Assembly: GCA_947452455.1 (NCBI GenBank) | Contig: CANGBX010000006.1 | Location: 144,711-208,710, forward strand | Source: Beijerinckiaceae bacterium | GTDB lineage: Bacteria > Pseudomonadota > Alphaproteobacteria > Rhizobiales > Beijerinckiaceae | Length of the DNA stretch: 64,000 nt | Direction: 5' to 3' | Shown: piece after piece, positions 35,399 through 45,088 of the stretch | Position numbering within the stretch: the stretch's first letter is position 1 | How the letters are laid out: each line of letters opens with the position of its first letter | The notes under the pieces: generated by a model | Databases searched by the model: none | What the model was told of the DNA's origin: nothing | What the model saw: the letters and a program-made list of their open reading frames with translations, nothing else | Made by a program: the position numbers and the translations under genes

Positions 35399-35405
35399 TA
35401 TCGGC

Positions 35406-35486
35406 CGTCATTGCGAGCGAAGCGAAGCAATCCAGACGACCTTTTGATATCTGGATTGCTTCGTCGCTTCGCTCCTCGCAATGACG
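35406..35486. repeat. Palindromic repeat, copy 5 of 7
   Basis: An 81-bp copy bounded by CGTCATTGCGAG and CTCGCAATGACG. Its last bases contain an ATG in frame with the following EutA-like gene. Confidence 0.94.
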
Positions 35487-35501
35487 GCCTATGCATCTCA
35501 G

Positions 35502-37100
35502 ATGAACCGATCATCCGACAATCCGCTCCGCGCCAACCTGCAACATTCCATCCGCGACCATCTTTTGGGCGCAGATGCTGAGCATCTGCATGATGAAAAC
35601 GCGGATCATGACCATGACCATGATGGCGGCCCCACCATGATGGGCGCGGGGGCGCGCGCCTTGGAAAGCGTGCCCCTTGTCAGCATGGGCATCGATATTG
35701 GCTCATCAGGCACACAGATCGCTTTTTCACGCCTGCTGATGCGCGGGCCTGGCGAGCCGCTCGCCATGCGCCGCCATGCGGCTGAACGCCAGACGCTTTA
35801 TCTCTCGCCTGTTTCGCTGACACCTTTCAAAAACGCGCATGAGATTGATGAGCTGCGCCTGCGCGCCATCATCGATCGCGCTTTTGAGGCGGTTGGCATT
35901 ACGCCTGATGATATCGAGACGGGCGTTGTCATTCTCACCGGCGAGGCCATGGCGCGTGACAATGCGCGAGCCATTGCCGAAATGCTGTCGCAAGATTTGG
36001 GCGAGCTTGTCACCGCAACCGCGGGGCACCGCATGGAAGCCATGCTCGCGGCTTACGGTTCTGGCGCAGTGCGCCGCTCCATGGAGAAAAGTGCTGCCAT
36101 TCTCAATATTGATATTGGCGGTGGCACAGCCAAACTCACGCGCATTGTCGAGGGTCGCATTGAAGCCAGTGCGGCGCTGGCAATAGGCGGGCGGCAAATG
36201 TGCTGGTCGCGCGAGGATGTGCTGATCCGCTGTGATGAAAGCGCGCTGCTCTTTCTGAAGCGCGCGGATGTGGATTGGCGTTTGGGCGACAAGGTCGATC
36301 TCGCGCAGGCCGACCAAATTGCCGATGTGATGGCAGAAGCGCTTTTCGCGGCGATTGAAAATCCGCAAGCTGAAAAAGATCTTTGGCTCACCGATTATGT
36401 CCAGCTGCTGCCTGTCGATGCGCTCATGTTCTCTGGTGGTGTGGCTGAATATATTTATGGCCGGGAGACGCGCGATTTTTCTGATATGGGCCGCAGGCTC
36501 GGGCGTGCCATTCGTCGCCTGCTCGATGCCAAGCGGCTCGCGCTGCCAGTGGAAGAGGCGGGCGAATGTATTCGTGCGACCGCTTTGGGGGCGTCCGAAT
36601 TTTCAGTGCAGATGAGTGGCCAGACGAGCTTCATCTCGCATCCCGCAACGCTCTTGCCACGGCGCAATCTGCCTGTCCTGATGCCGTCTGTGAATTTGGC
36701 GGGGGATCTTGATGCGCAACAGATTGCGCACGCCATCGCCGATCATCGCAAAGCTTTTGAGCTAGCGGATGCGAAGACAGATTTTGCTCTCGCCTTTCGC
36801 TGGCGTGGTGCGCCCGAATATGAGCGGCTGCGCGCATTGGCCGATGGCATTGTCGGAGGCTTGCAAGATCGCATTGCAGCGCAGGCGCCGCTCTACATTA
36901 TGCTCGAGGGCGATGCGGCCCTCACGCTCGGCCATATTTTAAGAGACGAGATCAAACTGCCATCACCCATTCTGGTGATTGATGGCATGACGCTGCGCGA
37001 TTTTGATTTCGTCGATATCGGCCGCATTCGTCTGCCGTCCAATATGGTTCCGGTGACGATTAAATCTCTGCTCTTCGACGTGGCGCAGAGAACAGACTGA
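35502..37100 (+). CDS. EutA-like ethanolamine ammonia-lyase reactivating factor family protein (orphan)
   Basis: The 532-residue protein is an actin/HSP70-fold ATPase resembling EutA, which restores inactivated adenosylcobalamin-dependent ethanolamine ammonia-lyase. Nucleotide-binding motifs are SMGIDIGSSGTQIAFS near residue 62 and ILNIDIGGGTAKLTRI near residue 200; MFSGGVAEYIYG and the C-terminal SPILVIDGMTLRDFDFVDIG also match the family. No eutB or eutC is present in the window. The N-terminus has a His/Asp-rich stretch (DENADHDHDHDGG) not seen in typical EutA. No clear ribosome binding site exists; an alternative in-frame ATG at 35481 lies inside the upstream palindromic repeat. Target enzyme unknown. 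Confidence 0.82.
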   Translation: MNRSSDNPLRANLQHSIRDHLLGADAEHLHDENADHDHDHDGGPTMMGAGARALESVPLVSMGIDIGSSGTQIAFSRLLMRGPGEPLAMRRHAAERQTLYLSPVSLTPFKNAHEIDELRLRAIIDRAFEAVGITPDDIETGVVILTGEAMARDNARAIAEMLSQDLGELVTATAGHRMEAMLAAYGSGAVRRSMEKSAAILNIDIGGGTAKLTRIVEGRIEASAALAIGGRQMCWSREDVLIRCDESALLFLKRADVDWRLGDKVDLAQADQIADVMAEALFAAIENPQAEKDLWLTDYVQLLPVDALMFSGGVAEYIYGRETRDFSDMGRRLGRAIRRLLDAKRLALPVEEAGECIRATALGASEFSVQMSGQTSFISHPATLLPRRNLPVLMPSVNLAGDLDAQQIAHAIADHRKAFELADAKTDFALAFRWRGAPEYERLRALADGIVGGLQDRIAAQAPLYIMLEGDAALTLGHILRDEIKLPSPILVIDGMTLRDFDFVDIGRIRLPSNMVPVTIKSLLFDVAQRTD

Positions 37101-37106
37101 CAAGCC

Positions 37107-37181
37107 CGTCATTGCGAGGAACGAAGCAATCCAAGGCTCCACGTGAGGCCCCTAGATTGCTTCGCTGCGCTCGCAATGACG
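37107..37181. repeat. Palindromic repeat, copy 6 of 7
   Basis: A 75-bp copy bounded by CGTCATTGCGAG and CTCGCAATGACG, the shortest of the seven, located in the gap between the convergent EutA-like and helicase genes and starting 6 nt after the EutA-like stop. Confidence 0.93.
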
Positions 37182-37190
37182 AAACGCTAT

Positions 37191-38513
37191 TTAGTTCGGG
37201 CGCTGCTGTTCGCGACGCTCGCGGTTCGGGCCGCTAGCAAAACGCTTTTGACCGCTGGGCCGACCCGGACGCGCTGCATTGTTGGTGCGTTCGCCCTGCT
37301 TTTGGCCCTGTTGCGGGCGACCGCCGCCACCGCCGCCACGACGCGGCTTTTGTGCCGGGGCCTTGTTTTCATCCGCCTTGCCCTGCGCGCTGCGACGATC
37401 CGTCAACGGAATCACTTGGCGTGTGAGCTTTTCAATCTGGCGCAGAAGATGGCGTTCTTCATTGTCGCAGAACGAAATGGCAATGCCTTCATGGCCTGCA
37501 CGCGCGGTGCGGCCGATGCGGTGAACATAAGATTCCGCCACATCCGGCAGTTCATAATTCACGACATGCGAGACTTGGTCCACGTCAATGCCGCGTGCGG
37601 CAATGTCGGTGGCCACCAGCACGCCGGTGCGACCAATTTTGAATTCGGCCAGTGCCTTTTGGCGCGCGCCTTGGCTTTTATTGCCATGAATGGCCGCTGC
37701 CGTAATGCCGTTCTCGCCCAGATATTGCGCCACTTTGTCAGCGCCGCGTTTGGTGCGGGTGAAAACGATGGTGCGCGAAAAATCTTTCGCGCGCAGCAAT
37801 TCCACCAGAAGATCGCGCTTGGCCTTTGTGTCGACCAGATAGGCTGATTGCACGACACGCTCGGCGGTTGTGGCAACGGGCGTCACGGTGACTTCAACCG
37901 GATCGGTCAGCATCTCGCCAGCCAAAGTCGCAATTTCTCGCGGCATGGTGGCGGAGAAGAAAAGGCTCTGGCGCTGCTTGGGCAGGCGCGAGACGATCTT
38001 GCGGATCGGCACAATAAAGCCGAGATCAAGCATGTGGTCGGCTTCATCGAGCACGACAATCTGCGTGCCGGAGAGTTTCACCGTGCCGCCCGCCATATGG
38101 TCGAGCAGGCGACCGGGGGTTGCCACCAGCACATCGACGCCGCGCGCCATGGCTTGAACCTGTGGGCCGTGGCCCACGCCACCGACGATCACAGCAACAC
38201 GCACGCGCGCATGGCGACCATAGGTGCGGAAACTATCCGCGATCTGGGCCACCAATTCGCGGGTTGGTGCCATCACCAGCACGCGGGCTGTGGCAGACAC
38301 ATGGGGGCGCGGCTCATCAATCAGGCGCTGGATGATAGGCAGGGCAAAGGCGGCAGTCTTGCCGGTGCCGGTTTGGGCAATGCCGAGCAGGTCGCGACCT
38401 TTCAGAAGGTCGGGAATAGCCTTGGCCTGGATGGGGGTCGGGGTGGAATAGCCCTCGTCGCTCAGAGCGCGAAGGATGGTCTCGGCCAAGCCGAGATCCG
38501 CAAATTGTGTCAA
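37191..38513 (-). CDS. DEAD-box RNA helicase, RhlE-type
   Basis: The product (about 440 residues) is an ATP-dependent RNA helicase. The Q motif is FADLGLAETILRAL... TPTPIQ, motif I is AQTGTGKT, motif Ia PTRELVAQI, motif II VLDEADHMLD, motif III SATMP and motif VI HRIGRTARAG. The C-terminal tail is rich in Gly, Arg and Gln (RRGGGGGGRPQQGQ), as in RhlE proteins that bind structured RNA. No ATG is near the family start: TTG at 38513 (MTQFADLGL) is chosen, TTG at 38528 is possible, and the next in-frame ATG at 38744 would add unrelated residues. It is divergent from serA. Confidence 0.92.
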   Translation of the reverse strand: MTQFADLGLAETILRALSDEGYSTPTPIQAKAIPDLLKGRDLLGIAQTGTGKTAAFALPIIQRLIDEPRPHVSATARVLVMAPTRELVAQIADSFRTYGRHARVRVAVIVGGVGHGPQVQAMARGVDVLVATPGRLLDHMAGGTVKLSGTQIVVLDEADHMLDLGFIVPIRKIVSRLPKQRQSLFFSATMPREIATLAGEMLTDPVEVTVTPVATTAERVVQSAYLVDTKAKRDLLVELLRAKDFSRTIVFTRTKRGADKVAQYLGENGITAAAIHGNKSQGARQKALAEFKIGRTGVLVATDIAARGIDVDQVSHVVNYELPDVAESYVHRIGRTARAGHEGIAISFCDNEERHLLRQIEKLTRQVIPLTDRRSAQGKADENKAPAQKPRRGGGGGGRPQQGQKQGERTNNAARPGRPSGQKRFASGPNRERREQQRPN

Positions 38514-38799
38514 AGCGTAATCTTTCAAAGAGATGAGCGCGGTCCGTGCCGGATCAGGTCCGATCGGTTGGCTCGTTTTTGGGGGACGGCCCCGCGTTCC
38601 TCGGGCAGTCGGTCGGGGGGGTACCCCTGCACTCGACAGCGGGCAAAGAGGGGAGGGTTTCCCGACATGCCGGACGCGGCTGGAGCGCAAAGCGCCTCGA
38701 CGGAGGCTGAGAGGGTCTATGACAGTGCTTCGAGGTTGCGTCAATCGAAATAGGGTTTAGAACGCCTTTTCCAGCCATGCTCACGGGGTCACGAGGACC

Positions 38800-40053
38800 A
38801 TGCAGGGTCATAATCAGCAGCTTTCGCTCTCCAAAGACAAGATCCGCATCCTTCTTCTGGAAGGCATCAATGACAGCGCAGTCGAGCTGATCACGGGCTC
38901 GGGCTATTCGAGCACCACGCGGCTCATGAAGGCGCTGGATGGCGCCGAACTCGATGAGGCGATCCGCAACACGCATATCATCGGCATTCGCTCGCGCACG
39001 CAATTAACCGAAGAGGTCTTTGCGAAAGCCGAGAAGCTGATCGCTGTCGGCTGTTTCTCGGTTGGCACCAATCAGGTGGATCTCGATGCTGCGCATCGTC
39101 GCGGCATTCCGGTTTTCAATGCGCCTTTTTCCAATACGCGCTCGGTCGCTGAATTGGTGATTGGCGAAATCGTCATGCTGTTCCGCCGCATTTTGCCACG
39201 CTCTGTGTCAGCCCATGAGGGTGGTTGGGACAAATCCGCCAATGGCTCGATTGAAGTGCGTGGCAAGACGCTCGGCATTATCGGCTATGGCAATATCGGC
39301 AGCCAGCTGTCGACTTTGGCCGAAGCCATGGGCATGCGCGTGATTTATTTCGATGTCATGGACAAGCTGCGCCACGGCAATACGGAGCCCGTCGAAAGCT
39401 TGAATGAGCTTCTGCGCGTGGCAGATGTTGTCTCTTTGCATGTCCCTGAAAATGCCTCGACCTTCAACATGATGGGTGCGGAGCAATTCGCGCAGATGAA
39501 GAAGGGCGCGCATTTCATCAATAATGCGCGCGGCACAGTGGTTGATCTCGATGCTTTGGCAGCCGCCCTGAAGAGCGGCCATTTGGCAGGCGCTGCGGTG
39601 GATGTGTTCCCCGTCGAGCCCGCGTCCAACAGTGAGAAATTCGTCACCCCGATTCAGGGCCTGCCGAATGTGATTATCACGCCCCATATCGGTGGATCGA
39701 CCGAAGAAGCCCAAGAGCGCATCGGTGCGGAAGTGGCGCGCAAGCTTGTCGAATACTCTGACTCCGGCTCAACAGTTGGCGCTGTGAATTTCCCGCAGGT
39801 GCAACTGCCCTCGCGCGCGCAAGGCACGCGTTTCATTCACGTGCATAAGAATGTGCCCGGCGTGATGAACCGTCTCAACCAGGTTTTCTCACGCCATGGC
39901 GTGAACATTGCCGCGCAATATCTCCAGACCGAGGGCGACCTTGGCTATGTGGTGATGGAGGCCGATGGCAAGGTTGGGGATGCCGAAGCGGTGCTGGAAG
40001 AAATGAAGGCCGTTGAAGGCACGATCCGCGCTCGCTTGCTCTATGCGTCCTGA
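38800..40053 (+). CDS. serA: D-3-phosphoglycerate dehydrogenase with ACT domain
   Basis: SerA oxidises 3-phosphoglycerate in the first step of serine synthesis. The 417-residue protein is the E. coli-like short form. The NAD-binding motif GIIGYGNIGSQLSTLAEAMG lies near residue 160, with catalytic residues in NNARGTVVDLDAL and ITPHIGGSTEEAQ. A C-terminal ACT domain starts near residue 345 (RFIHVHKNVPGVMNRLNQVF). The ACT domain normally confers feedback inhibition by serine. The ATG at 38800 is used. Its partner serC is at 19092. A strong terminator follows at 40081. Confidence 0.97.
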   Translation: MQGHNQQLSLSKDKIRILLLEGINDSAVELITGSGYSSTTRLMKALDGAELDEAIRNTHIIGIRSRTQLTEEVFAKAEKLIAVGCFSVGTNQVDLDAAHRRGIPVFNAPFSNTRSVAELVIGEIVMLFRRILPRSVSAHEGGWDKSANGSIEVRGKTLGIIGYGNIGSQLSTLAEAMGMRVIYFDVMDKLRHGNTEPVESLNELLRVADVVSLHVPENASTFNMMGAEQFAQMKKGAHFINNARGTVVDLDALAAALKSGHLAGAAVDVFPVEPASNSEKFVTPIQGLPNVIITPHIGGSTEEAQERIGAEVARKLVEYSDSGSTVGAVNFPQVQLPSRAQGTRFIHVHKNVPGVMNRLNQVFSRHGVNIAAQYLQTEGDLGYVVMEADGKVGDAEAVLEEMKAVEGTIRARLLYAS

Positions 40054-40469
40054 GTGATGCCTGTTTTTTGAAGACGTTGAAACACCCCGCCCAAACCCGG
40101 GGTGTTTTTTTAAGCTGTTGATTTGATTGATTTTAAAACTTTGGTAATGGCCTGGCGCGCAGGCTGTGCCCTGAAGGGCATCGTCATCTCTGGCGCCAAA
40201 AGCTCTTTGGCATCCGCAGTCGCAAAAAGCCTAGGGTTGGCTGCGCGTTGGGGTGCACAGACGGGCAGAATTACCGCGACTTACGGCCGAATGATCGGCT
40301 ATCTTGGCCGCGGCTATTCCAAGAAGGGAATCGTGTTTCGGATGGGCAATTCGAGAGCAATCGTGAAGGCGCGTGTCGGCGTTGTCATTGCGTGGCTTGG
40401 CCTGACGACACGCACAGAAAGAGCGCATGTTGCGCCGCGTTTTGCATTGATTTGAAGGCTGATTGAAAC
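40054..40469. other. serA-maeB gap: terminator and one doubtful reading frame
   Basis: This 416-nt gap holds the serA terminator. It also has an open frame on the plus strand from a TTG at 40123 to 40455 (110 codons; product rich in Ala, Gly, Arg and Ile, with no recognised domain). The frame has no convincing ribosome binding site and an equally long frame exists antisense, so I do not call it a gene. The maeB promoter must lie here, unless transcription reads through. Confidence 0.5.
40081..40111 (+). terminator. Intrinsic terminator after serA
   Basis: Stem AACACCCCG/CGGGGTGTT with an 8-nt loop is followed by a run of T residues, 27 nt after the serA stop. Confidence 0.92.
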
Positions 40470-42743
40470 ATGGACGAACAGCTCGCCAAAGCCGCACTCG
40501 CCTACCATAAATTTCCGACACCGGGAAAAATCTCGGTTGTGCCGACGAAGGGCATGAGCAACCAGCATGATCTGGCGCTCGCCTATTCGCCGGGCGTGGC
40601 TGCTGCTTGCACAGCCATTGCGCAAAATCCGGATGAGGCGCTGAACCTCACTTCGCGCGGAAATCTCGTGGCGGTTGTCACCAATGGCACGGCGGTGCTG
40701 GGCCTTGGCAATATTGGCCCGCTCGCCGGCAAGCCTGTGATGGAAGGCAAAGCCTGCCTGTTCAAGAAATTCGCCAATATCGATGTGTTCGATATTGAGC
40801 TCGCCGAAAATGATCCCGACAAGCTGATCGAAATGATCGCCGCGATGGAACCGACCTTCGGCGGCATCAATCTCGAAGATATCAAAGCGCCGGAATGTTT
40901 CGTCATCGAGCGCAAATTGCGCGAGCGCATGAAGATCCCGGTCTTTCATGATGACCAGCATGGCACGGCGATTGTGGTGGGCGCAGCCGTCTATAATGCG
41001 ATGGAGCTCGTCGGCAAGAAATTGTCGGATGTGAAACTCGTCTGTTCAGGCGCAGGTGCTGCGGCCTTGGCCTGTCTTGATCTGCTCGTGGGCCTTGGTG
41101 TGCGCAAAGAAAATATCTTTGTGTCCGATCTCTATGGTGTCATCCATACTGAGCGCAATGAAGGCATTAACGAAGAAAATCGCCGCTATATGCAGAAGAC
41201 CTCTGCGCGCACGCTTGGTGATATTATCGACAATGCGGATATTTTCTTAGGCCTGTCGGCAGGCAATGTGCTCAAGCCCGATATGGTCAAGCGCATGGGC
41301 AAGCGACCGCTGATCTTGGCCATGGCCAATCCTGATCCGGAAATTATGCCTGAAGACGCGCGCGCCGCGCGCCCTGATGCGATCATTGCAACGGGTCGCT
41401 CGGATTATCCCAACCAAGTGAACAATGTTCTCTGCTTCCCCTTCATTTTCCGTGGCGCACTGGATGTGGGCGCGACGACCATCAATGAAGAAATGAAGTT
41501 GGCAGCGGTGCGCGCCATTGCAGAGCTTGCCCATGCCGAGCAATCGGATGTGGTGAGTGCGGCCTATGGCGCCAATGAAAGCCGCTTTGGTGAAGATTAT
41601 CTGATCCCCAAGCCTTTCGATCCGCGCCTCATCAGTGCGGTTGCGCCGGCTGTCGCGGAGGCGGCGATGAAGACGGGCGTGGCCACGCGCCCGCTCGCCG
41701 ATCTGGAAGCCTATCGCCGCGATATGGAAGGGTTCGTCTATCGCTCCGGCAATATTATGAAGCCGGTGTTTGAGGCGGCCGCACTCGCACGCAAGAAAAT
41801 CATTTATGCAGAGGGCGAAGATATTCGTATTTTGCGTGCGGCGCAGATTGCCGTGAATGAAAAGATTGCGCGTCCCGTTTTGGTTGGCCGCCGCAGTGAA
41901 ATTTTGCGCCTCATCGCTGATCAATCGATGCGCCTTGAAGATGGCAACAATATCGAAATCATCGATCTGGAAGATGATGTTCTGATCGGGCGCGCGGCAG
42001 AAGAATATTATCAGCAGAACCGCCGCAATGGTGCGACGATCAATGGCGCGGCTGCGCTGTTGCGCACCAACCCGACTTTGCTCGCTGCCATGGCGCTGCG
42101 CTGGGGCATGGGCGATGGCATGATCTGCGGCACCTATGGGCCCTTCTCGGGGCATTTGGAATATGTGACCAATATTATCGGCCTGAAGCGCGGCGCTTCA
42201 ACGCTGGCTGCGATGAATGTGTTGATGCTGCCCAAGCACACACTCTTCATCACCGATACTTATATCAATCATGAGCCAACAGCCGCACAGCTCGCTGAAA
42301 TCGCGCAAATGGCTGCCGAAGAAGTGAGCCGCTTTGGTCTCGAGCCGCGCGTGGCTTTTCTCTCGCATTCCAATTTTGGTTCGTCGCAATCAGCCTCGGC
42401 GCGCAAAATGCGGGCCGCGCTTGGTATTCTGGAATTGGCGGCGCCTGAAATTGAAGCAGAAGGCGAAATGCACGGCGATGCCGCTTTGTCGAAGCGCATT
42501 CTGGATGGCGTCTTTCCGGGTGGTCGTCTGACCGCAGAGGCCAATCTGCTGGTTATGCCCAATATTGATGCCGCCAATATCACCTACAATGTGTTGAAAA
42601 TCGTTGCGGGTGAAGGCGTCACTGTCGGCCCGATTCTGCTCGGCGCAGCGCGGCCAGTGAATATTTTGACGCCGACCAGTTCCGTGCGGCGGATTGTGAA
42701 TATGACAGCTTTGACAGTTGTCGATGCCGCCGTTCAAGTTTGA
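40470..42743 (+). CDS. maeB: NADP-dependent malic enzyme with phosphotransacetylase-like domain
   Basis: The 757-residue protein oxidatively decarboxylates malate to pyruvate. The N-terminal malic domain (about residues 1-430) has [18 protein letters not shown], the metal/substrate motif [11 protein letters not shown] near 155 and the NAD(P) fold [19 protein letters not shown] near 192. The C-terminal part (from about 435) is phosphotransacetylase-like, as is usual for MaeB, where it acts as a regulatory acetyl-CoA sensor rather than an enzyme. The final segment [19 protein letters not shown] matches that domain. The length is normal. Its stop is followed by pyrC within 14 nt, so the two are probably cotranscribed. 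Confidence 0.97.
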   Translation: MDEQLAKAALAYHKFPTPGKISVVPTKGMSNQHDLALAYSPGVAAACTAIAQNPDEALNLTSRGNLVAVVTNGTAVLGLGNIGPLAGKPVMEGKACLFKKFANIDVFDIELAENDPDKLIEMIAAMEPTFGGINLEDIKAPECFVIERKLRERMKIPVFHDDQHGTAIVVGAAVYNAMELVGKKLSDVKLVCSGAGAAALACLDLLVGLGVRKENIFVSDLYGVIHTERNEGINEENRRYMQKTSARTLGDIIDNADIFLGLSAGNVLKPDMVKRMGKRPLILAMANPDPEIMPEDARAARPDAIIATGRSDYPNQVNNVLCFPFIFRGALDVGATTINEEMKLAAVRAIAELAHAEQSDVVSAAYGANESRFGEDYLIPKPFDPRLISAVAPAVAEAAMKTGVATRPLADLEAYRRDMEGFVYRSGNIMKPVFEAAALARKKIIYAEGEDIRILRAAQIAVNEKIARPVLVGRRSEILRLIADQSMRLEDGNNIEIIDLEDDVLIGRAAEEYYQQNRRNGATINGAAALLRTNPTLLAAMALRWGMGDGMICGTYGPFSGHLEYVTNIIGLKRGASTLAAMNVLMLPKHTLFITDTYINHEPTAAQLAEIAQMAAEEVSRFGLEPRVAFLSHSNFGSSQSASARKMRAALGILELAAPEIEAEGEMHGDAALSKRILDGVFPGGRLTAEANLLVMPNIDAANITYNVLKIVAGEGVTVGPILLGAARPVNILTPTSSVRRIVNMTALTVVDAAVQV

Positions 42744-42757
42744 TCGCTGGGGGATCA

Positions 42758-43795
42758 ATGCGTAGCCTGACGTTCCGCCGCCCTGATGATTGGCATGTGC
42801 ATTTTCGCGATAGCGTGATGATGCAAACAGTCGTGCCCTATACGGCGCGCGCCTTTGCTCGGGCGATTGTCATGCCCAATCTCACGCCGCCCGTCACAAC
42901 GACTGCTATGGCGCAAGACTATCGTCAGCGTATTCTGGCCTGCGTGCCGAAGGGTGTTTCTTTCACGCCGTTGATGACCTGTTATTTGACAGACCATACG
43001 GACGCTAAAGACTTGATCGGTGGTTTCAAGTCCGGTGTGTTCACGGCAGCCAAGCTTTACCCCGCTCACGCGACCACCAATTCCGAGCATGGCGTGACAT
43101 CTGTCGACCATATCATGCCCGTGTTGGAAGCTATGGCGGAGGCGGGCATGCCCTTGCTCACCCATGGTGAAGTGACGCGGCCAGAGGTTGATATTTTCGA
43201 TCGCGAAGCGCGCTTTGCGGATGAGATTCTCGAGCCGCTTTTGCGTCGCCTGCCGACACTTCGTGTTGTGATGGAGCATATTACGACGCAAGAAGGCGCT
43301 GAACTTGTGCTTGCGCATAAAGAGCGCATGGGTGCCACCATCACGCCGCAGCATTTGCTGTATAATCGCAATGCGCTGTTTCAGGGCGGTTTGCGCCCGC
43401 ATATGTATTGCTTACCTGTGTTGAAGCGTGAACGGCATCGCCAGGCTTTGCGCAAAGCGGCGACCAGCGGCGAGGCTTGCTATTTTCTGGGCACCGATAC
43501 GGCCCCGCATCTGCGCCATTTGAAGGAAGCCGATTGCGGTTGCGCGGGCGTCTTTTCAGCCCCCGTTGCAGTCGCGGCCTATTTGCAGGTCTTTGCAGAG
43601 GAGAATGCGCTCGACACATTTGAAGCGTTTGCTTCTCTCAATGGCCCCGCTTTTTATCGCCTGCCGCCCAATGAAGAGCGCGTCACTTATGTCGAGCGCC
43701 CTGCGCGGATGGCTGAAGAAATTGAAGTCGATGGGCAGGGGCGTCTTGTGTCACTGTTCGCAGGCTCCGCCGCGCCATGGAGCGAGGCGGGCTGA
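42758..43795 (+). CDS. pyrC: Dihydroorotase, class II
   Basis: PyrC cyclises carbamoyl-aspartate to dihydroorotate in pyrimidine synthesis. The 345-residue protein is the homodimeric class II type. The metal motif DDWHVHFRD is near the N-terminus, and the carbamylated lysine lies in [15 protein letters not shown]. Further zinc ligands are in LLTHGEV and [10 protein letters not shown], and the catalytic aspartate in FLGTDTAPH. The ATG at 42758 ([13 protein letters not shown]) with GGGGGA just upstream is preferred over the TTG at 42740 that overlaps maeB. A GC-rich hairpin at 43807 follows. Confidence 0.96.
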   Translation: MRSLTFRRPDDWHVHFRDSVMMQTVVPYTARAFARAIVMPNLTPPVTTTAMAQDYRQRILACVPKGVSFTPLMTCYLTDHTDAKDLIGGFKSGVFTAAKLYPAHATTNSEHGVTSVDHIMPVLEAMAEAGMPLLTHGEVTRPEVDIFDREARFADEILEPLLRRLPTLRVVMEHITTQEGAELVLAHKERMGATITPQHLLYNRNALFQGGLRPHMYCLPVLKRERHRQALRKAATSGEACYFLGTDTAPHLRHLKEADCGCAGVFSAPVAVAAYLQVFAEENALDTFEAFASLNGPAFYRLPPNEERVTYVERPARMAEEIEVDGQGRLVSLFAGSAAPWSEAG

Positions 43796-43806
43796 AGAAC
43801 AAGCAG

Positions 43807-43830
43807 GGCGCGCTGATCGCGCGCCCTCTC
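43807..43830. terminator. Hairpin between convergent pyrC and Bug-protein gene
   Basis: An 8-bp stem GGGCGCGC/GCGCGCCC with a TGATC loop is followed by TCTCATT. The T tract is weak, but no other terminator exists between these convergent genes. Confidence 0.65.
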
Positions 43831-43837
43831 ATTGTCT

Positions 43838-44800
43838 TCAATCCTTGATGGCCAGCGTGACTTTGTAGCGGGCAATGTCGTTTGTGACGACTTTGCGCAC
43901 ATGATCAGCGGTCATTTCGCTCTCATCGGCAGGGGTTGAGCCCAATTCATTGAAGCGCTTGCGCACAGCCGGATCGGCAATGGAGGTGCGCAGCGCGCCG
44001 TTCAAACGTGCTGTCACCTCATTGGACGTATTGGCCGGCGTGAAAATCGCATTCCACCCTTCCGCCAAAAATTCCGGCAATCCGCCTTCAGCGGATGTTT
44101 TCAGATCGGGCAGAATTTCAAGACGCTTGGCTGCCGCTACCGCTAGCCCTTGCACGCGGTCGGCTTGAATGGAGGGCGCAATAGAAGCCGCATTGTCGCA
44201 CACACCATCAACATGCCCGCCCAAGAGATCATTCAAAGCGGGGCCTGCGCCGCGATAGCTGACAAGCGTGACTTCCACTTTGGCAGCTGCGATGAAATTT
44301 TTGCAGATGAGATAATTCGACGAGCCGACGCCTGCATGCGCCAGATTGATTTTTCCCGGATTGGCTTTGGCATAAGCCACGAAGTCCGAAAGCGTCTTGG
44401 CCGGGAAGTCTTTCTTCACCGCCAACACAGGGGCTGTCTTGGCAATCAAACCAACGGGCAGGAAAGAATCAGGGGTAAATTTGACGTCCGGTGTCAGCAC
44501 ATAAGAGGCCGCATTTGTGCCTGTGTTGCCAATCAGGATCGTATAGCCGTCGGGCTTGGCGGTTGCGACACGATTGAGCGCAATCACGCCGCCCGCGCCC
44601 GCGACATTTTCATTCACAATGGTCTGGCCAAGAGCCTGACCCATACGCTCGCCAATAATGCGCGCAATGACATCGGATGCTCCGCCCGCAGCAAACGGCA
44701 CGATCATGGTGATCGGGCGATCAGGATAGGTCTGGGCCTGCGCAGCGCTGCCGAGGGCGGCAAGGGCGAGGCCTGCGAAAGCAAGGCGGCGAATGGTCAT
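43838..44800 (-). CDS. Bug-family tripartite tricarboxylate-type substrate-binding protein
   Basis: The 320-residue precursor has a Sec signal (LAFAGLALAALGSAAQAQ, cleavage near residue 22) followed by YPDRPITMIVPFAAGGASDV, the hallmark of Bug/TctC receptors. Later family segments include LSDFVAYAKANPGKINLAHAG and GGLPEFLAEGWNAIFTP. Such proteins bind carboxylates or aromatic acids. No TctA/TctB membrane components are in the window, so it is an orphan receptor, as is frequent in this family. GGGAGGAG precedes the ATG at 44800. Upstream sequence to 45088 contains no other gene. Confidence 0.93.
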   Translation of the reverse strand: MTIRRLAFAGLALAALGSAAQAQTYPDRPITMIVPFAAGGASDVIARIIGERMGQALGQTIVNENVAGAGGVIALNRVATAKPDGYTILIGNTGTNAASYVLTPDVKFTPDSFLPVGLIAKTAPVLAVKKDFPAKTLSDFVAYAKANPGKINLAHAGVGSSNYLICKNFIAAAKVEVTLVSYRGAGPALNDLLGGHVDGVCDNAASIAPSIQADRVQGLAVAAAKRLEILPDLKTSAEGGLPEFLAEGWNAIFTPANTSNEVTARLNGALRTSIADPAVRKRFNELGSTPADESEMTADHVRKVVTNDIARYKVTLAIKD

Positions 44801-45088
44801 GAAAGCTCCTCCCGATTTTTCGCTAGACTAGCTAGAGATCGCGATGGGCTGCAACATGGAGCCAATGACGCGTCTTGATGACCGCACTTTCCACCGATCT
44901 TTGCTTTCCGGCCTTGGCTCAAAACAAAGCAGGGGGCCGGGCGGGATGTTTCAAATCACGGTCGCGGGGCTTTGAGCATTTTGGGCCGCTTCTGTATACC
45001 AACGCGAAATATAGCTCCTAAGTATCTGTTTTAATTAAGTTTTTATATGGCATAGAGCTTGCTCGTCCCTCGGAAAGAGGGGCTCCCA

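Noticed and set aside
40123..40455. A 110-codon plus-strand frame between serA and maeB
   Set aside because: TTG start, no convincing ribosome binding site, no domain, and an equally long antisense frame. Noted in the gap entry but not called as a gene.
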